The notes: a model not told the origin generated them from the letters alone. A stretch of 64,000 bases of DNA from Hypomesus transpacificus (GCF_021917145.1 NC_061082.1:16967682-17031681); one strand, 5' to 3'; positions 37,591 through 49,276 are shown, counted from the first letter of the stretch. Translations and numbers: made by a program.

Positions 37591-39732
37591 CTTCGGGCTA
37601 AAAACGTCGGTACAGACATTATTTTTCTTAACAGATGGGAGGTACTGGAGAATAATTTCACACTTACGATCACAAGCAATGTTTAGAAGTATGTTAATAT
37701 ATTGATATATAAATCGTGATAGTCCTTCACTTTCATTACTGTCACACTGAAATGGAAAGTCGACCTCTAAGTAATGCGACAGGCTAGCTAATGTTACCCA
37801 TCTCATCACCTGCTATGTTGCACTTGCGAATCGCCTGCACCTTGAGTAGGGTATGTGACGGTATACTGCACCATGTGTATTTGGTATATGTCAATATGGT
37901 ATAACAGGTTAAATGTAGATATAACAATCATGAGCTCATCCTACAACATAGCTGGCTACCGATATTTACAGTTTGCTAGCTAGATCGAGGTTGATGAGGT
38001 TTCTAGCTTGCTAGCTCACACGCTAAACATCCTCAATGTCACAAACGAGCCAGGAAAATATGCAGGAATGGATCATTCATTATTGTAAGCCAGCGAGTGA
38101 AAACTAAACTGCACACATACTGTACTACTTAAATAAGCCTCGTACAACTTACTACTAGCTAGTTGTTTGCTCGCCTTCTGATATGGAAGATGACTCACAT
38201 GTGTCCTTCCTTACACAACATATTAGAACCATGCATGATTATAAAAAATGCTTCCGCGGCTAAGCGGCTCTGGGACATGTAGTTTTGACTTGACAACCTC
38301 TCGCGCGTGCGTGCATGGGGCCATTTCTGTCCAGAGAACGTTTGTTTACTTTAATTGTAGCCTAATATATTACTGAGGAGGAATTTAATAGCCTACATAA
38401 CTTGCATATTTAGAATATAATTATTTTAAACTAGGAAGAATGCCTGGTGCAGAACATCTAGACGTTTAGTTTAGGACCAGACAGACGGGGAAAACCTGAA
38501 AAACATGGACCCATTATGTAGACCAAACATCAAAGCTGATGATTGGGAAATAACGTACGAAAGTCACTATGTCAAGAGCTCAGTAGCGCATTGAAGCTCG
38601 AGAGATATGGTCAGCGCCATGTTAAACTACTCTTCTCGCGCAGGAGATCTCGCTGTGCTCCACTTTTTTTCTTTTCTTTTTTTTTCTTCCTTTCTTTACT
38701 GTATGCTTTATCAACAATAGAAATTCACCCCCAAATCCTATCAAATTACAACTGTACATTGCCAGGGTTCCTAAATTGAAATATTATACACAATACTACA
38801 TGTTTTCATGGCTTGCTTGGTTAATTTGACATAAAGTAAGCTGGTGTCATATACATTTCTTTCAGTAATGTACTGATGATAACGTTATCATCCTGAAAAC
38901 ATAAAAAAATATCTCTTCTATACAATTCCATATTACACACCCAGTGTTTATCTTTCAAAAATGATATATCTAAAATATCCAAAATATTATGTGCATTAAC
39001 ATTATAAATGTCTCTTCTTTTCCAATCCATAAAAATCACAATTATAAATAATGTCTAGTTTAAACCTCTCTAGCACATGTTTAACAGGATATATTCTGTG
39101 CGAAACCTTAAAAGAAACTTCCTTTACTTTGTTGTGATGCAAAATTCATATGTCATGGAAATTACACAAATGTTTCCAATTTAAATGGCTTAAAATAGGA
39201 AACATAAACAATCTTGCTGGAGGTAATGTAGCATTGACAATAAGATTTCTGATACTTTTATTATATCATTTATCTCCCAACATTTCCAACATAAATATCA
39301 ACATCTGTACCAACTGAACTGCTACAATATTGGAGTTTCAAAATAAATTATGCCCCCTTGGGAATAGCATCAAACATTATAGGAAATTCCTTTGGTGAAA
39401 TCAGAATTTTTATTAATAATAATATTTTTGGTATGAAAAAAAATGCTGTGCTCCTGCCTTATTGAATGGCCAATGTTGTCTGTGACACAAGAATAAAATG
39501 GGGTGCTAGTTTACCCATTCCTGATCTGTTTCAAACTCAACAAAATCAGCAAAAAATAATTGTGAAAAGCTAACCAAATTCGAGAACAGGAAAAAATATA
39601 TTGGTTAAGAAAGGTTTGGATATTTTGAGTGAAAGTAAGACTGAAAAACGTTTGCAATGAAATAAAGACATTCATTGAAACTCCACCAATTTTATGTTTA
39701 CATTAATTTAACACTCTTTGATGTATTTATAT
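37591..39732. other. cox17 upstream and AT-rich intergenic DNA
   Basis: Contains the likely cox17 5' UTR exon and promoter near 38215-38300. From 38680 on it is AT-rich with broken open frames, possibly an old LINE remnant on the minus strand (38821-39039), which I cannot assign. CFAP91, next to COX17 in human, is not visible here. Confidence 0.4.
38215..38283 (-). promoter_or_regulatory. Candidate cox17 promoter / 5' UTR exon with ZNF143-GFY motif
   Basis: On the minus strand ACTACATGTCCCAG (38283-38270) closely fits the GFY/ZNF143 element ACTACAATTCCCAG, common at promoters of nuclear mitochondrial genes. A splice donor GTAAGG begins at 38214, which would splice to the acceptor just before the cox17 ATG. 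The exon itself is inferred. Confidence 0.45.
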
Positions 39733-40440
39733 GAGGTTTGATGAGAAGGAGATTTACAACCTGGTGTCCAAGTACTTGAAAGAGATGAATAAGTATTTGA
39801 GGCACATTGTGATTAAAAACCTAGATATAAATACTGACTGCCATGTGCTCAAAACTACAAAATAGCACATCTATGTTCCAGAACCAATTTAATCGGCACA
39901 ATTCTTCTCAAGCTACTGTTGAAGGTCTTCCAGGAAGGTGATAACATTGTTCACCAGCACGCACCTGGAGACCACATGTTCTTTGAGCAAGGCCAGGTGC
40001 TGATGGAGGCAAAGTCCTTCCAGAAGGAGTTGTGTGACAGAGACCACTTTGGAGGTGGGCTGTGAAAATACCTGGAGTGTGTGTGTGCGAGCGTTTTCCA
40101 CCACACCTTGCTTCCACTGTGTAATTCTCTTGAATCAGCAAAGCACTAGGACAGATTTACCTAACCAATTTATCATGACACCTTTGCAGAGGGCCATATT
40201 TAGCTGTGTAAAAAAAATGTTACAGCAGGATTGGTGCAATAATATAATTATGTCTTTGTTCCTCAGAGATCTCCCTCCCGACCAGAAACAAGCGTGTGAT
40301 CACCATGAAAGCTCTGACTCTGCTAGCTGTTCTCCACCAATAGCTCTGAGCAGGTTCTGCAGGCTTTCCCAGGTGCAGGGGCAGATGTGGAGAGATTGGC
40401 CAAGCAGGACATGAGGAGTGACAAAACCTCTGGGAGTTTC
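39733..40440 (+). pseudogene. Unprocessed HCN-like channel pseudogene fragment (3' exons only)
   Basis: Three pieces match the neighbouring channel gene. RFDEKEIYNLVSKYLKE near 39736 matches WFDERDILNLVSSSLKE. KVFQEGDNIVHQHAPGDHMF and QVLMEAKSFQKELCDRDHFG near 39925-40060 match the CNBD exon. EISLPTRNKRVITMKALTLL near 40266-40325 matches the last exon. The intron between the last two is retained with GT and AG ends, so it arose by DNA duplication rather than reverse transcription. Stops and small deletions interrupt it, and no transmembrane exons are seen. It may be the remains of a tandem paralogue. Confidence 0.82.
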
Positions 40441-41802
40441 CGCTTAGGACCACCTTTGTCCCTGCTGTGTGTACATGTTACACATGCCTTGGACATTTAA
40501 AAGTGAGGTTTGTACTTCTACCACTTGTGTTTACAGAGTGCAGCATGCAACAAAGTGGCTCCAAACCGAAGCATACAGCAGAACATGAAACTGACTGAAT
40601 GAGGCTGTGCACGAGACAAACCATTAATCATTAGTTTTACAGTAACCCACTTTCAGTTAAAGATTTCTCAGCAGTAAATAAAAAAAATGGATGTACAATT
40701 GTATACAATATGCATTGCTTGCATGTTCTATTTCCCCTGTGTCACCTTACTTTGTTACCTAACATTGTAACAAAGCAGCTTCTCCAACCTGACGGATATA
40801 AATGTTGTTTCCTGTGGGTGTTTTACATCCTCAGTGGGCCTTTTGAAAAAGATTTTCAATGGCTTTTTCTCCTTCTGTCACTACTAAGCTTGATGTCACG
40901 CAAGCATGTGCTCTGATACTCATTAAGCATTAACTCTGAGCTTAGCATAATAAAGTATCACATTAACCAGGCTGTCCAAAATATTGCATCCTTGTAATAA
41001 ATGATTTGATTACATAATTAAAACATTTACAAATAACATCTGTTTAATTACATAAATATAAATTATGTAAACTTACACCTGACCTCTTATAAAATATTTA
41101 AAATAATTAGAAATGAAAATATTTTGATGTCAGCTCTTGGTAAATACGAAATACATGCACATGTTTGTGGCGTTGTTTACCTTTCCTTCTTTATTTCCAT
41201 GATCAGATTACACTTTTTATTATCTACTGCTCAAGACAACCTGACCTGTATTGAACCTTTCAACTGTATACTGTATACAGTAACTGTATCTGTCTGACAG
41301 ATCTGTAGTTCAAATTACAGTAATTGTGATACTCAAAACCCCCCTATTGTGTTCAGTATTAATGTGAGACAGCCATACCCCTTTGACTAGGCTTGATTCA
41401 TGTGTGGATGAGACCGAGATGCTGAATAGTTGATGAGCTGGGGGAGAGAGAAAAAAATAGAGAGAGAGAGAGAGAGAGGAGGGAGAGAGAGAGAGGAGGG
41501 AGGGAAAGAGGAGGGAGAGAGGAGGGAGAGAGAGAGAGGAGGGAGAGAGAGAGAGAGGAGGGAGAGAGGAGGGAGAGAGAGAGAGGAGGGAGGGGACAAA
41601 AAAGAAAGAGGGATAGAGCGGAAAGTCTGCTTCTCATTTTCCTCCCACCAAAGTAAGCCCCGGACAGGGTGCTGTGATGGAAAATTACCCTGTGACTAAG
41701 GAGAGAGGTCAGCAGCATACAGCAAGTTCCAGCACTGATCCACAATCTTACACTGGAAGGATGGCCAGAGCATTCGGCTGATCCGAGTGGGCCCGCGCTG
41801 GG
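40441..41802. other. Upstream of the HCN-like channel gene
   Basis: AT-rich DNA, then a purine tract at 41444-41616. The channel promoter and 5' UTR should lie at the right end. No other gene recognised. Confidence 0.45.
41444..41616. repeat. (GA)n/GGGAGA polypurine tract
   Basis: Nearly pure purine on the + strand, with GAGAGA and GGAGGGAGA units. Mirror-like, so capable in principle of triplex (H-DNA) formation. It lies about 190 bp before the channel start codon. Confidence 0.9.
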
Positions 41803-44800
41803 ATGAACCGGTCCAGACGCCCTGCAGCGGGGGTTCCCGTGGCCTCGACCTGCGGGTGGAAGGCTCTGTTACTCCCTCAGCAGAACCGGCAGTCTCTATA
41901 CGTCTACGGCAGTGAGGTGGCCGTGGAGAAAGAATGTATTCGACAACTACAGAGCGGCGTGTGGGTCATCCACCCCTTCAGTCAGATCAGGTATCTGCTA
42001 ACAACTGTCTGATGATTCTTTGCTTTTGGTTTCACATGAATAGTGATGCCAAGGTAAAGTGGCATTATTGTTTGGCAAAGGAAATTGATACAATGATGAT
42101 TCATTAATAGGAATTTGCTATGTTTGTGCGGAATTTGTAAAACGTGATTTTTAATTCCCCCAGGAGTTATTACATTATGTGTATGATGGCCATCACATTT
42201 CTCAACCTTATTGGGATCCCGATGGAGATAGCTTTTCTGGATGGTCGCAGTGGTGTGGGCTGGGAAGGCTTTAACGTTTTCTCTGATACACTGTTCCTGA
42301 TTGACGTGGCCCTGAATTTTCGGATGGGCATCATTTCTGAGGACAGTGAGGTGAGAGAAGCCGCACTCCACTTTCAAACAGTTTGGGATTGTTTATAATC
42401 TGCTTCACAGAGCATGCAATCTCCCTTTCTGCCCTATTTGTAATCTACTCTAAAAATGTAGGGGTAGATTAACCATTCTCATGCACGAACTTGGACATGG
42501 TTAGCACCTGTTATAGCTTGAGGGGATTAAGTGCAAATGAAAACTTCAGAGCGACGCAGTACATCAGTGGAATTAATGTGTTGTTTTCTGTTTCTTCTGT
42601 TGTTGTCAAATCAGAGACTTTAATCTGGTGCTCGGAAAAGAGATGTTGGTTTGTTGTGTCTCTATGGGCTGGTTTATCAGGACACAATTAAACCCAATCC
42701 CAGAATACTTATTACTTTTAATGAAGGATCTCCACTAAGTATGTTTTTTAGTCTTAGATTGTCTTTAAGCTTTGACCTCTGAATAACCACTGTTATGTAA
42801 TGTTTTATCTAGCTGTTTTTAACTAGCAGCTTTGGGGCAACATCGTGTCAGCTTCTTTATCAGTTGTATTCATGCAAAGTCGTTTTGCAATATTGATGTA
42901 CAGTTTGGCCATTTGATGATGCTGTCAAGTTAATATTAATTTTCCTGTCTATGAATAGAATCCTGACTCTGAATCGCAACAGTCCCATCTAAATTTGGGC
43001 ACAATCCCAAAACATTTTTGTTCAGTTGAAGTGTTAAATTATTCAAATTGCTGAGACATACTGCCAAGAATTTTCATCCATCAACCTAACAATTTCTCTG
43101 TTTGATTCCAATTGCACAGGTCGCTATTCTGGATCTCAAACAGATCCGCCTGTGTTACCTCAGGACCTGGTTTATACCCGATGTGATCGCAGCATTCCCT
43201 ATTGGCTACATCCTGCTAATTGCTGTAATTATACCTAAACTATGGGAACAGCTCAAAGACGCTGTATTGTCATTGTAATCATGATGGACCAAATGCAATA
43301 CTTTAACATGTCTTCATTTTCTTTCATGACAGGACTTACAGTTTCAGAGTGATCCGAACTCTTCTAAAGCCAGCAGAATGATGCGGATCCTAATGTTTGT
43401 CAGAATCCTCAGTCTGGTGCGGCTCCTTCGAGTGTCCAGACTCGTTAGATTCTTCAATGAAGTGGAAAAAGTAAGTCCAGACGTGTGATTATATCCAAAT
43501 TACAACTCAAGATCCTATAAAATGATATGCACACAATTGTTTCTGCTGGTGGGCCTAATAATAACCCAAACGTAAAAATGGATGTAATTTAGGAGAATAA
43601 GATTGTGGGTGAGCTGGTCTGCAGAAAAGGATGAGTGTAACTTTTACAGTTCAGATTGTGGGGTAATTTAATATGAAATCAAATCAAATTTATTTGAATA
43701 ACCCTTTTTACAAGCAATGTCACAGAGGCCTTCAAAACCACATTGTTACGATCAATTTGTTGTTTATGTTTTACTCCCACAGATTTCAAATGCAAACCTG
43801 GATGTAGTTCGGCTATTTTTCAGGGTACTGTCATTGTTCATGATGATATTCCTGCTGTGCCACTGGAACGGCTGCATCCAGTACTTCATCCCTATGCTTG
43901 AGGAGTTTCCCTCAGACTGCTGGATCAGGAGAGAGAACCTAATGGTGAGCCCAGAATACCACCGTGGTTTTCAGATCAATTTCAAAGGATTGTTTACATT
44001 CTGATACCAAGGTCAGACTTCTCCTACACTGACGAAACATCGATTTTAAGGATTTATATAGCCTTAATGGTTTTGCGTCATAAAATAAATCTTGACTTCA
44101 GCCTCCCCGAATCTATTTGTCCCAGAATGCCACTGTAGGTGAGAAGTACTCCTTTGGCGTTTTTCGCGCTCTGTCACAAATGATTGCGTTATCCTACGGG
44201 TCCACAGAAACACCGACCAGTAAGTGTTCTAGCCTTGCCAAGACATAAGAAATATGTTACACTGGTTGTGTTCCCACCTATGAAACTAAATGAGTGTTAT
44301 TGTGGTCACCTGGCCAGATGAGACAGAGATGTGGATCGTCATGGTGAGCATGGTGTCAGGAGCGCTGATGTACACGGTCCTGGTTGCCAACACGGCTGCC
44401 ATCATAACAGAAGGAGACCCTACAGCCCAAGCATACAAGAGCAAGGTACTCTCAGCAGAAAAACAAAACATGTTTTTACACAGATTTATCAGAACAATGG
44501 CCTTCCTCAGAGAATAAGGGTTGAATAATCCACAGATCAGTCACCTGGAACACTACATGACCTTCATGAAACTTCCAGCCGACCTTCAACTCCGCATCAA
44601 CAAGTACTACCAGGCTCGCTTTGGGGGAAAGTGGTTTGATGAGCGGGACATTCTCAACCTGGTATCCTCCTCCTTGAAAGAGGTACCCGACCCAGTGCCA
44701 CACAATATGAACAAACAGGAATGTAGTGTTTGACAACATGCCCGACATTGCCCCTGTTTTGTTTTGTCATCTTGGTAATGTTTGGTCATCTTTGTAATTG

Positions 44801-45801
44801 TTGATCATACAGAAAGCCACTCAAAACAAATCTAATACATTTTATTTGCATAGCCCTTTTTACAAGCAAAGTCACAGAGGGCTTCACATAGAACTGAACC
44901 ATTGAACTGACCCTCAACCAACCTAAACCCTCAATGAAGACAAGGAAAAACTCAGAGTAAAACTCATTGAGGAAAAAATAAAAAATAAACCGTGGGAGGA
45001 GCAATTCGGAGAGGGATCCCCTCCTCCACTGGCGCTTCACAGCTGTGTATCTTTCTTTTCTCTATCGTCTTTCTCCAGGAGATTCTAACAATCATGTGTG
45101 CCCGGCTGGTGTACAAGGTACCCATGTTCCAGAGCTTCAACTGCAACTTCATCAACGCTCTCCTTGTCAAGCTCCAGCACGAGGTCTTCCAGGAGGGGGA
45201 TTTCATCATCCGGCAGAGCGCCCCCGGTGACCGCATGTTCTTCATCGAGCACGGCCAGGTGCTGGAGGAAACAGAGTCATCCCAGAGGGAACTGTGTGAC
45301 GGAGACTACTTTGGAGGTGGGTTCATGTCCTCAAAGTAAACAGTATTATTAGATGCGTGATGGTGTTCATCTGCCCGGGATCTAATCCAAACTAAAGCAT
45401 TCTCCTGTTTGACCTCAAGCTCACTGAGGCAGTACCGCGCTGGTGCTGGAGCTAAGCAGCTGGAGAACATCCCTGTCATTAATGCAGCCAGGTGTTCATG
45501 TTCGGAGCTGAAACATATGCTCTGTTCGTCCGACACATCACCACCATACTGTTTCATCATTTTGAGCATCTGTGATCACATGAGATGAGACTGCAATATG
45601 TTCCATGTTGAATTTCTGTGTGCTGCTTCCACAGAGACATGTCTGCTGACCAGAGGGAAGCATGTGTCCACAGTGCAAGCACTGACCACCTGCCAGGCTT
45701 TCTCTCTTGACGTGGACAGCTTTCATTCCACCCTGGATGGCTTCCCCGATGTGAAGACCGAACTGAATAAGATTGCCCTGCAACAGCAGGAGTCTGTTTG
45801 A
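41803..45801 (+). CDS. hcnl1: HCN-like hyperpolarisation-activated channel (HCNL1-type, probable proton channel)
   Basis: Ten exons (41803-41990, 42164-42350, 43120-43224, 43333-43470, 43783-43944, 44126-44219, 44318-44445, 44536-44682, 45079-45316, 45635-45801) join to 517 aa, shorter than HCN1-4. It has the HCN architecture: N-terminal HCN domain (AVEKECIRQLQSGVWVIHPF), S1-S6, C-linker (MTFMKLPADLQLRINKYY) and a CNBD ending right after it. S4 (residues 172-199) keeps regularly spaced Arg, but Met181 (RILMFVR) replaces the third Arg of HCN S4 (RIVRFTK). The pore reads LSYGS (282-286), not CIGYG. In the CNBD, His472/Val473 replace the Arg-Thr that contact cAMP. In zebrafish HCNL1 a Met at this S4 position is reported to let protons pass through the voltage sensor. 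Orthology to hcnl1 rather than hcnl2 is inferred. Confidence 0.88.
43677..43745. repeat. Dispersed fish repeat in a channel intron
   Basis: TTTATTTGAATAACCCTTTT followed by TACAAGCAATGTCACAGAGG is a fragment of the same family as the copy at 44815-45035. It ends about 40 bp before the exon at 43783. Confidence 0.7.
44815..45035. repeat. Longer copy of the same dispersed repeat
   Basis: Runs from TTTTATTTGCATAGCCC through TACAAGCAAAGTCACAGAGG to GGAGGAGCAATTCGGAGAGG and GATCCCCTCCTCCA, a widespread fish element. It ends about 45 bp before the CNBD exon at 45079. Confidence 0.7.
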
Positions 45802-45985
45802 TGCAACTACAGACTGAACTGAATAAGATTGCCCTGCAACAGCAGGAGTCTGTTTGATGTAACTACAGACTAAACTGAATAAGATTGCCCTGCAACAGCA
45901 GGAGTCTGTTTGATGCAACTACAGACTGAACTGAATAAGATTGCCCTGCAACTTGCAGGAGTCTGTTTGATGCAACTACAGACTG
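45760..45985. repeat. 56-bp minisatellite made from the channel's last codons
   Basis: Four units start at 45760, 45816, 45872 and 45928. The first unit contains the last codons of the channel (ELNKIALQQQESV) and its TGA stop. The following three repeat that segment almost exactly in the 3' UTR. Confidence 0.93.
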
Positions 45986-46459
45986 AACTCTATATATTAC
46001 TGTATAGAAGAGTAGCGCACATAGAAACAACACTAATGAACATGTACAACATTTAAAAGGTATTTATATAATCCACTCCATTCCAGTGGTTTGTTTGGCA
46101 ATATTTATATAATTACATATCAAGACTTGCCATTTTCAGTCTTACAGTATCATTAAGCAATATCTTTGTGCAACTATAAGCCATATCAAACCATAGATTA
46201 TCTCAGTGTGTTTGTGAAAAAAGTAAATCATCAGAATGTAAAGTTTTTCTAAAATCTTTATTTGGAAGAAGTAGTTACAGTTGTCAATAGCACAGTGGTA
46301 CAGTAGAAATAAAGAGATGCCATCTTTGTTCGTGTCTGAGAGAGAATCATGGTTTATGTGAGACCTCAGTTGCCCACGGCGGGTTTGAAATGGAGCATTC
46401 ATGTGTACCTAACCAAGTTATAACCGCAACAGCTTAGGCTTAACTCTCTGGCTGACGTT

Positions 46460-46513
<54 letters not shown>

Positions 46514-46637
46514 TCTTTTTCTGTCTGTGCACCTCACTCTCTCTCTCACTCCCTGCCCCATTACCTCCTCTCTCTCTCAATCTGTCTCTCTCTAGCCTCT
46601 CCCTTGCGGTCTCTCCCTGCTCTATCTCTGCTTCCTC
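45986..46637. other. Between channel 3' UTR and rapunzel-like gene
   Basis: AATAAA at 46308-46313 is a candidate channel polyadenylation signal. A CT-rich microsatellite fills about 46461-46600. The two genes converge here. Confidence 0.5.
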
Positions 46638-48540
46638 TTATCCAAACACGCACACAGTGCCTGAGGCCAGCCTGTGCTTGTACTCGTACAGGTAGTAGGA
46701 AGCCGGGGGGAAGTTACACTTCATCTCCATTTTGCCTGGCACCACGTGCACTGCCACGCCTGTGCCCAGCCCCTCCCTCAGCTTGGTGAGCATGCGTGCA
46801 GCCAGGTAGCGCCTTGCCTTCTCAGGGTGCTCCTCGATGGCGGCGTACACCTCGGGAGGGGGGTTGGGGATCTTCCACTCCAAGTCCACGATCAGCTGGT
46901 GGATGCGGCTCTTGTCAAGTGAGGTGGGCGTGTCCCGGTAGCACGCCACCACGTGTGGGCAGGGCGCCTCAAAAGCCACAGACAGGAAGTTCTCTGGCAA
47001 CTGGCCCAGCTCGGCATCCTTCCCATCCTCCCAGGGCCCCACGGTCGGGTGGAGCATGACCGCCCAGCGCAGCCAATCATAGTTCTTCTCCAGTGTCTTG
47101 AGGACGCTGGCGGCCGCCTCCTCAGGCGCGGCACGGCTCCTCTGGGCCTCCAGCAACTGCTGGCGCACGTCCTCCTCGGCCTGCTCCAGGAAGTAGCCTG
47201 AGCAGCGGCCCCCGGTGCTCTTCATCTTCCTGTAGAGGGCGCCCATGCGGTCCGACCAGGTCCTCGTGAGCAGAGCCTGGTCGCGGCCAGTCAGGGAGGC
47301 CTGGGTGAAGAGACACAGCAGACCGGTGCCAAGGACAAAGTTCACCTGGTGGGAGCCGAGAGAGATGAGGAAAGGTTTAATGTGGCAGTTACAGGCTACA
47401 GCTCATGGCATAATGAGGTGATTAACGTGAAGAGTGGCCGTGCGTTGGATCAGCGCCCAGTGCTGATATGAGTCCAATTTTTGTGGTATCAGCATTTGGA
47501 AGCTTATCATAATTGGGAAGCATATTATGGGCTGTTAATATAACTGAATGTGCAGTAACGGTATACGCTGAAAATTAGATTTCATAGAGTGCCTGAAATG
47601 TAGTTTTTTTTTATCAGGCTCATACATCATGGTGCTATGTTTGAAGATGATAAGTCCTTCAAGGTGAACACAGGCTCTTTATGTGGTTTTCTTTCCCCAA
47701 GGTCAATTTCCACACGCTCTCTACTTGCTCAGAGACAAATGTAAATAGACTTGACATTTCTCTCCCGTCCTCATTTCACAGTGTAACCAAAGGTGCTTCA
47801 CTATTATTGGCTGCTACATTATCATCTTTTCTCAAATCTTGAGGCACTATAGACTTTACACCATACATAAATAACTTTTTTGTGATTTTAATGTCATTAG
47901 ATGTTAGCAAACTCTTATCGAAAGTGAAACAATAGTACCTTTCCCGGTATGGTAATATATGGCCTATTATTTATAATTTTCTGTCAGAGTTGAACTTGTT
48001 AATAAACGTGTTACAGTGATTAAAACTGATATATTACCCTCCCACATGTATAGGGTTTCTGTTGGCCTAGGTCAGTATGGGGCCTTCACTGACCTTCACG
48101 CAGAAGTCTCTCATCTCCCAGCGTTTGGGCTTGCATCTCTCCACCAGCTCCTCCAGCAGCGTGGGCTGGTCGGTCAGGGCAGAGACGCCCATGAGGCGGC
48201 TGTGGAGGGCCGTCAGCTGCCTCTCCAGGCGGTGTTCCTGGACGTACTGGAGGAACACCTCCGTCTCCCGCTTGGTGAACTCTGGCTGTGCCCGGACTGC
48301 CGCGCCCAGCTGGTAGTAGACCACGGCCAGGTCGTCCTCCAGGCGGTGCACCTCCTGGTCCTTCAGAAGGCCCTGGCTGGCGCTGCCCAGCTCCTTGTCG
48401 ATGTAGTCCAGGTTCTTCTTCGTCAAGTCGGTCTCCTCAGAGGTGGCGGACCCGCCCAGGTAGGAGCAGACGCCTTCGACGAGGACCCGCATGGTCTGCA
48501 TGTAGCCTACTGGCTCTAAGACCTTCCCGAACATCGCCAT
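46638..48540 (-). CDS. Rapunzel/cephalotoxin-like protein, two coding exons
   Basis: Exons on the minus strand, 48540-48094 and 47345-46638, join with a clean GT-AG intron to 384 aa. The start is the ATG giving MAMFGKVLEPVGYMQ. A frame open further upstream lacks an ATG, and a donor near 48737 suggests an upstream 5' UTR exon. The N-terminal half is mainly charged helix. A hydrophobic stretch, VNFVLGTGLLCLF (150-162), follows CKPKRWEMRDFCVK. The C-terminal half is rich in Arg, Glu and Trp and ends with a compact YYLYEYKHRL segment. The layout resembles the fish rapunzel (rpz) and cephalotoxin-like family, whose biochemical role is unknown to me. The assignment is by memory of the family pattern only. 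No signal peptide is seen. Confidence 0.6.
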
Positions 48541-49276
48541 GACTATTTTAAATTCGGTATGGCACCTCACTGCTTAAGAAAATAAAGTAATTAAAAATAT
48601 ATATATATGCATTATATGCAATATAGTAATGTATGTAGTACAGTAATGTATTTTAAGTATGCAGAAACTGAAACTGAATCTTGGAACATTGACGTTGAAC
48701 AGAAATAGGAACGCTGTTATCGTCTGTGTGACTTACCTGATTGTTTCAGTGTACAGGTGTGTGGTGACCTTCAGTGGTTTCCCAGTATTTATACACTCCA
48801 AAATAGCTAGTTATCTGATAAAGGTTATTTGATCTTCAAGGCATTTTTTTCTCTCCAAAGGAGAACCATGTGAAACATATCAACGAAATCATCAATGGTT
48901 CTTTAGTTCTTCCAGTAGCATAAGTAATTGCTGATCTTGTTTTCATAAAGAACATATCCCCTTGAATTACACATTTCTCTATGTTGCTTTTCTTTAAAAA
49001 GAATGTATTCTATGGCTGGAATACCATCAAGCAACTAGAATCAAAACTCTCAGCTTCAGATATAGCCCAGCAAAATGGTCCAGGATTTAATAATGCAAAT
49101 ATTGAGGAACAGACAGATTGCAGTTGTGGGGAGAAAACAATAAAGTGACATTTATTCAATTCACATGAGGTTCAAAACCATCTTCCATTTCAACTCATTT
49201 TTAGTGGGAGCCTTTTGTTTAAATCCTAAAGTTTTATATAAAGGACCTATATTTGTAGAATTGGGTCAACGCATGA
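48541..49276. other. Upstream of the rapunzel-like gene
   Basis: It probably contains a 5' UTR exon and promoter (a minus-strand donor GTAAGT near 48736). The rest is AT-rich with nothing recognised. Confidence 0.4.

Noticed and set aside
37591-37809. N-terminal extension of cox17
   Set aside because: The frame is open, but COX17 proteins start near MSSL. A splice acceptor appears right before the ATG.
38821-39039. 72-codon minus-strand frame in AT-rich DNA
   Set aside because: Possibly an old LINE remnant, but too short and divergent to assign. Not called as a gene.
41398-41745. Ser/Leu/Pro-rich minus-strand frames
   Set aside because: They lie on the polypurine tract before the channel gene.
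45538-45918. Minus-strand frame with repeated SCIKQTPAVAGQS-type units
   Set aside because: Antisense of the 56-bp minisatellite and last channel exon.
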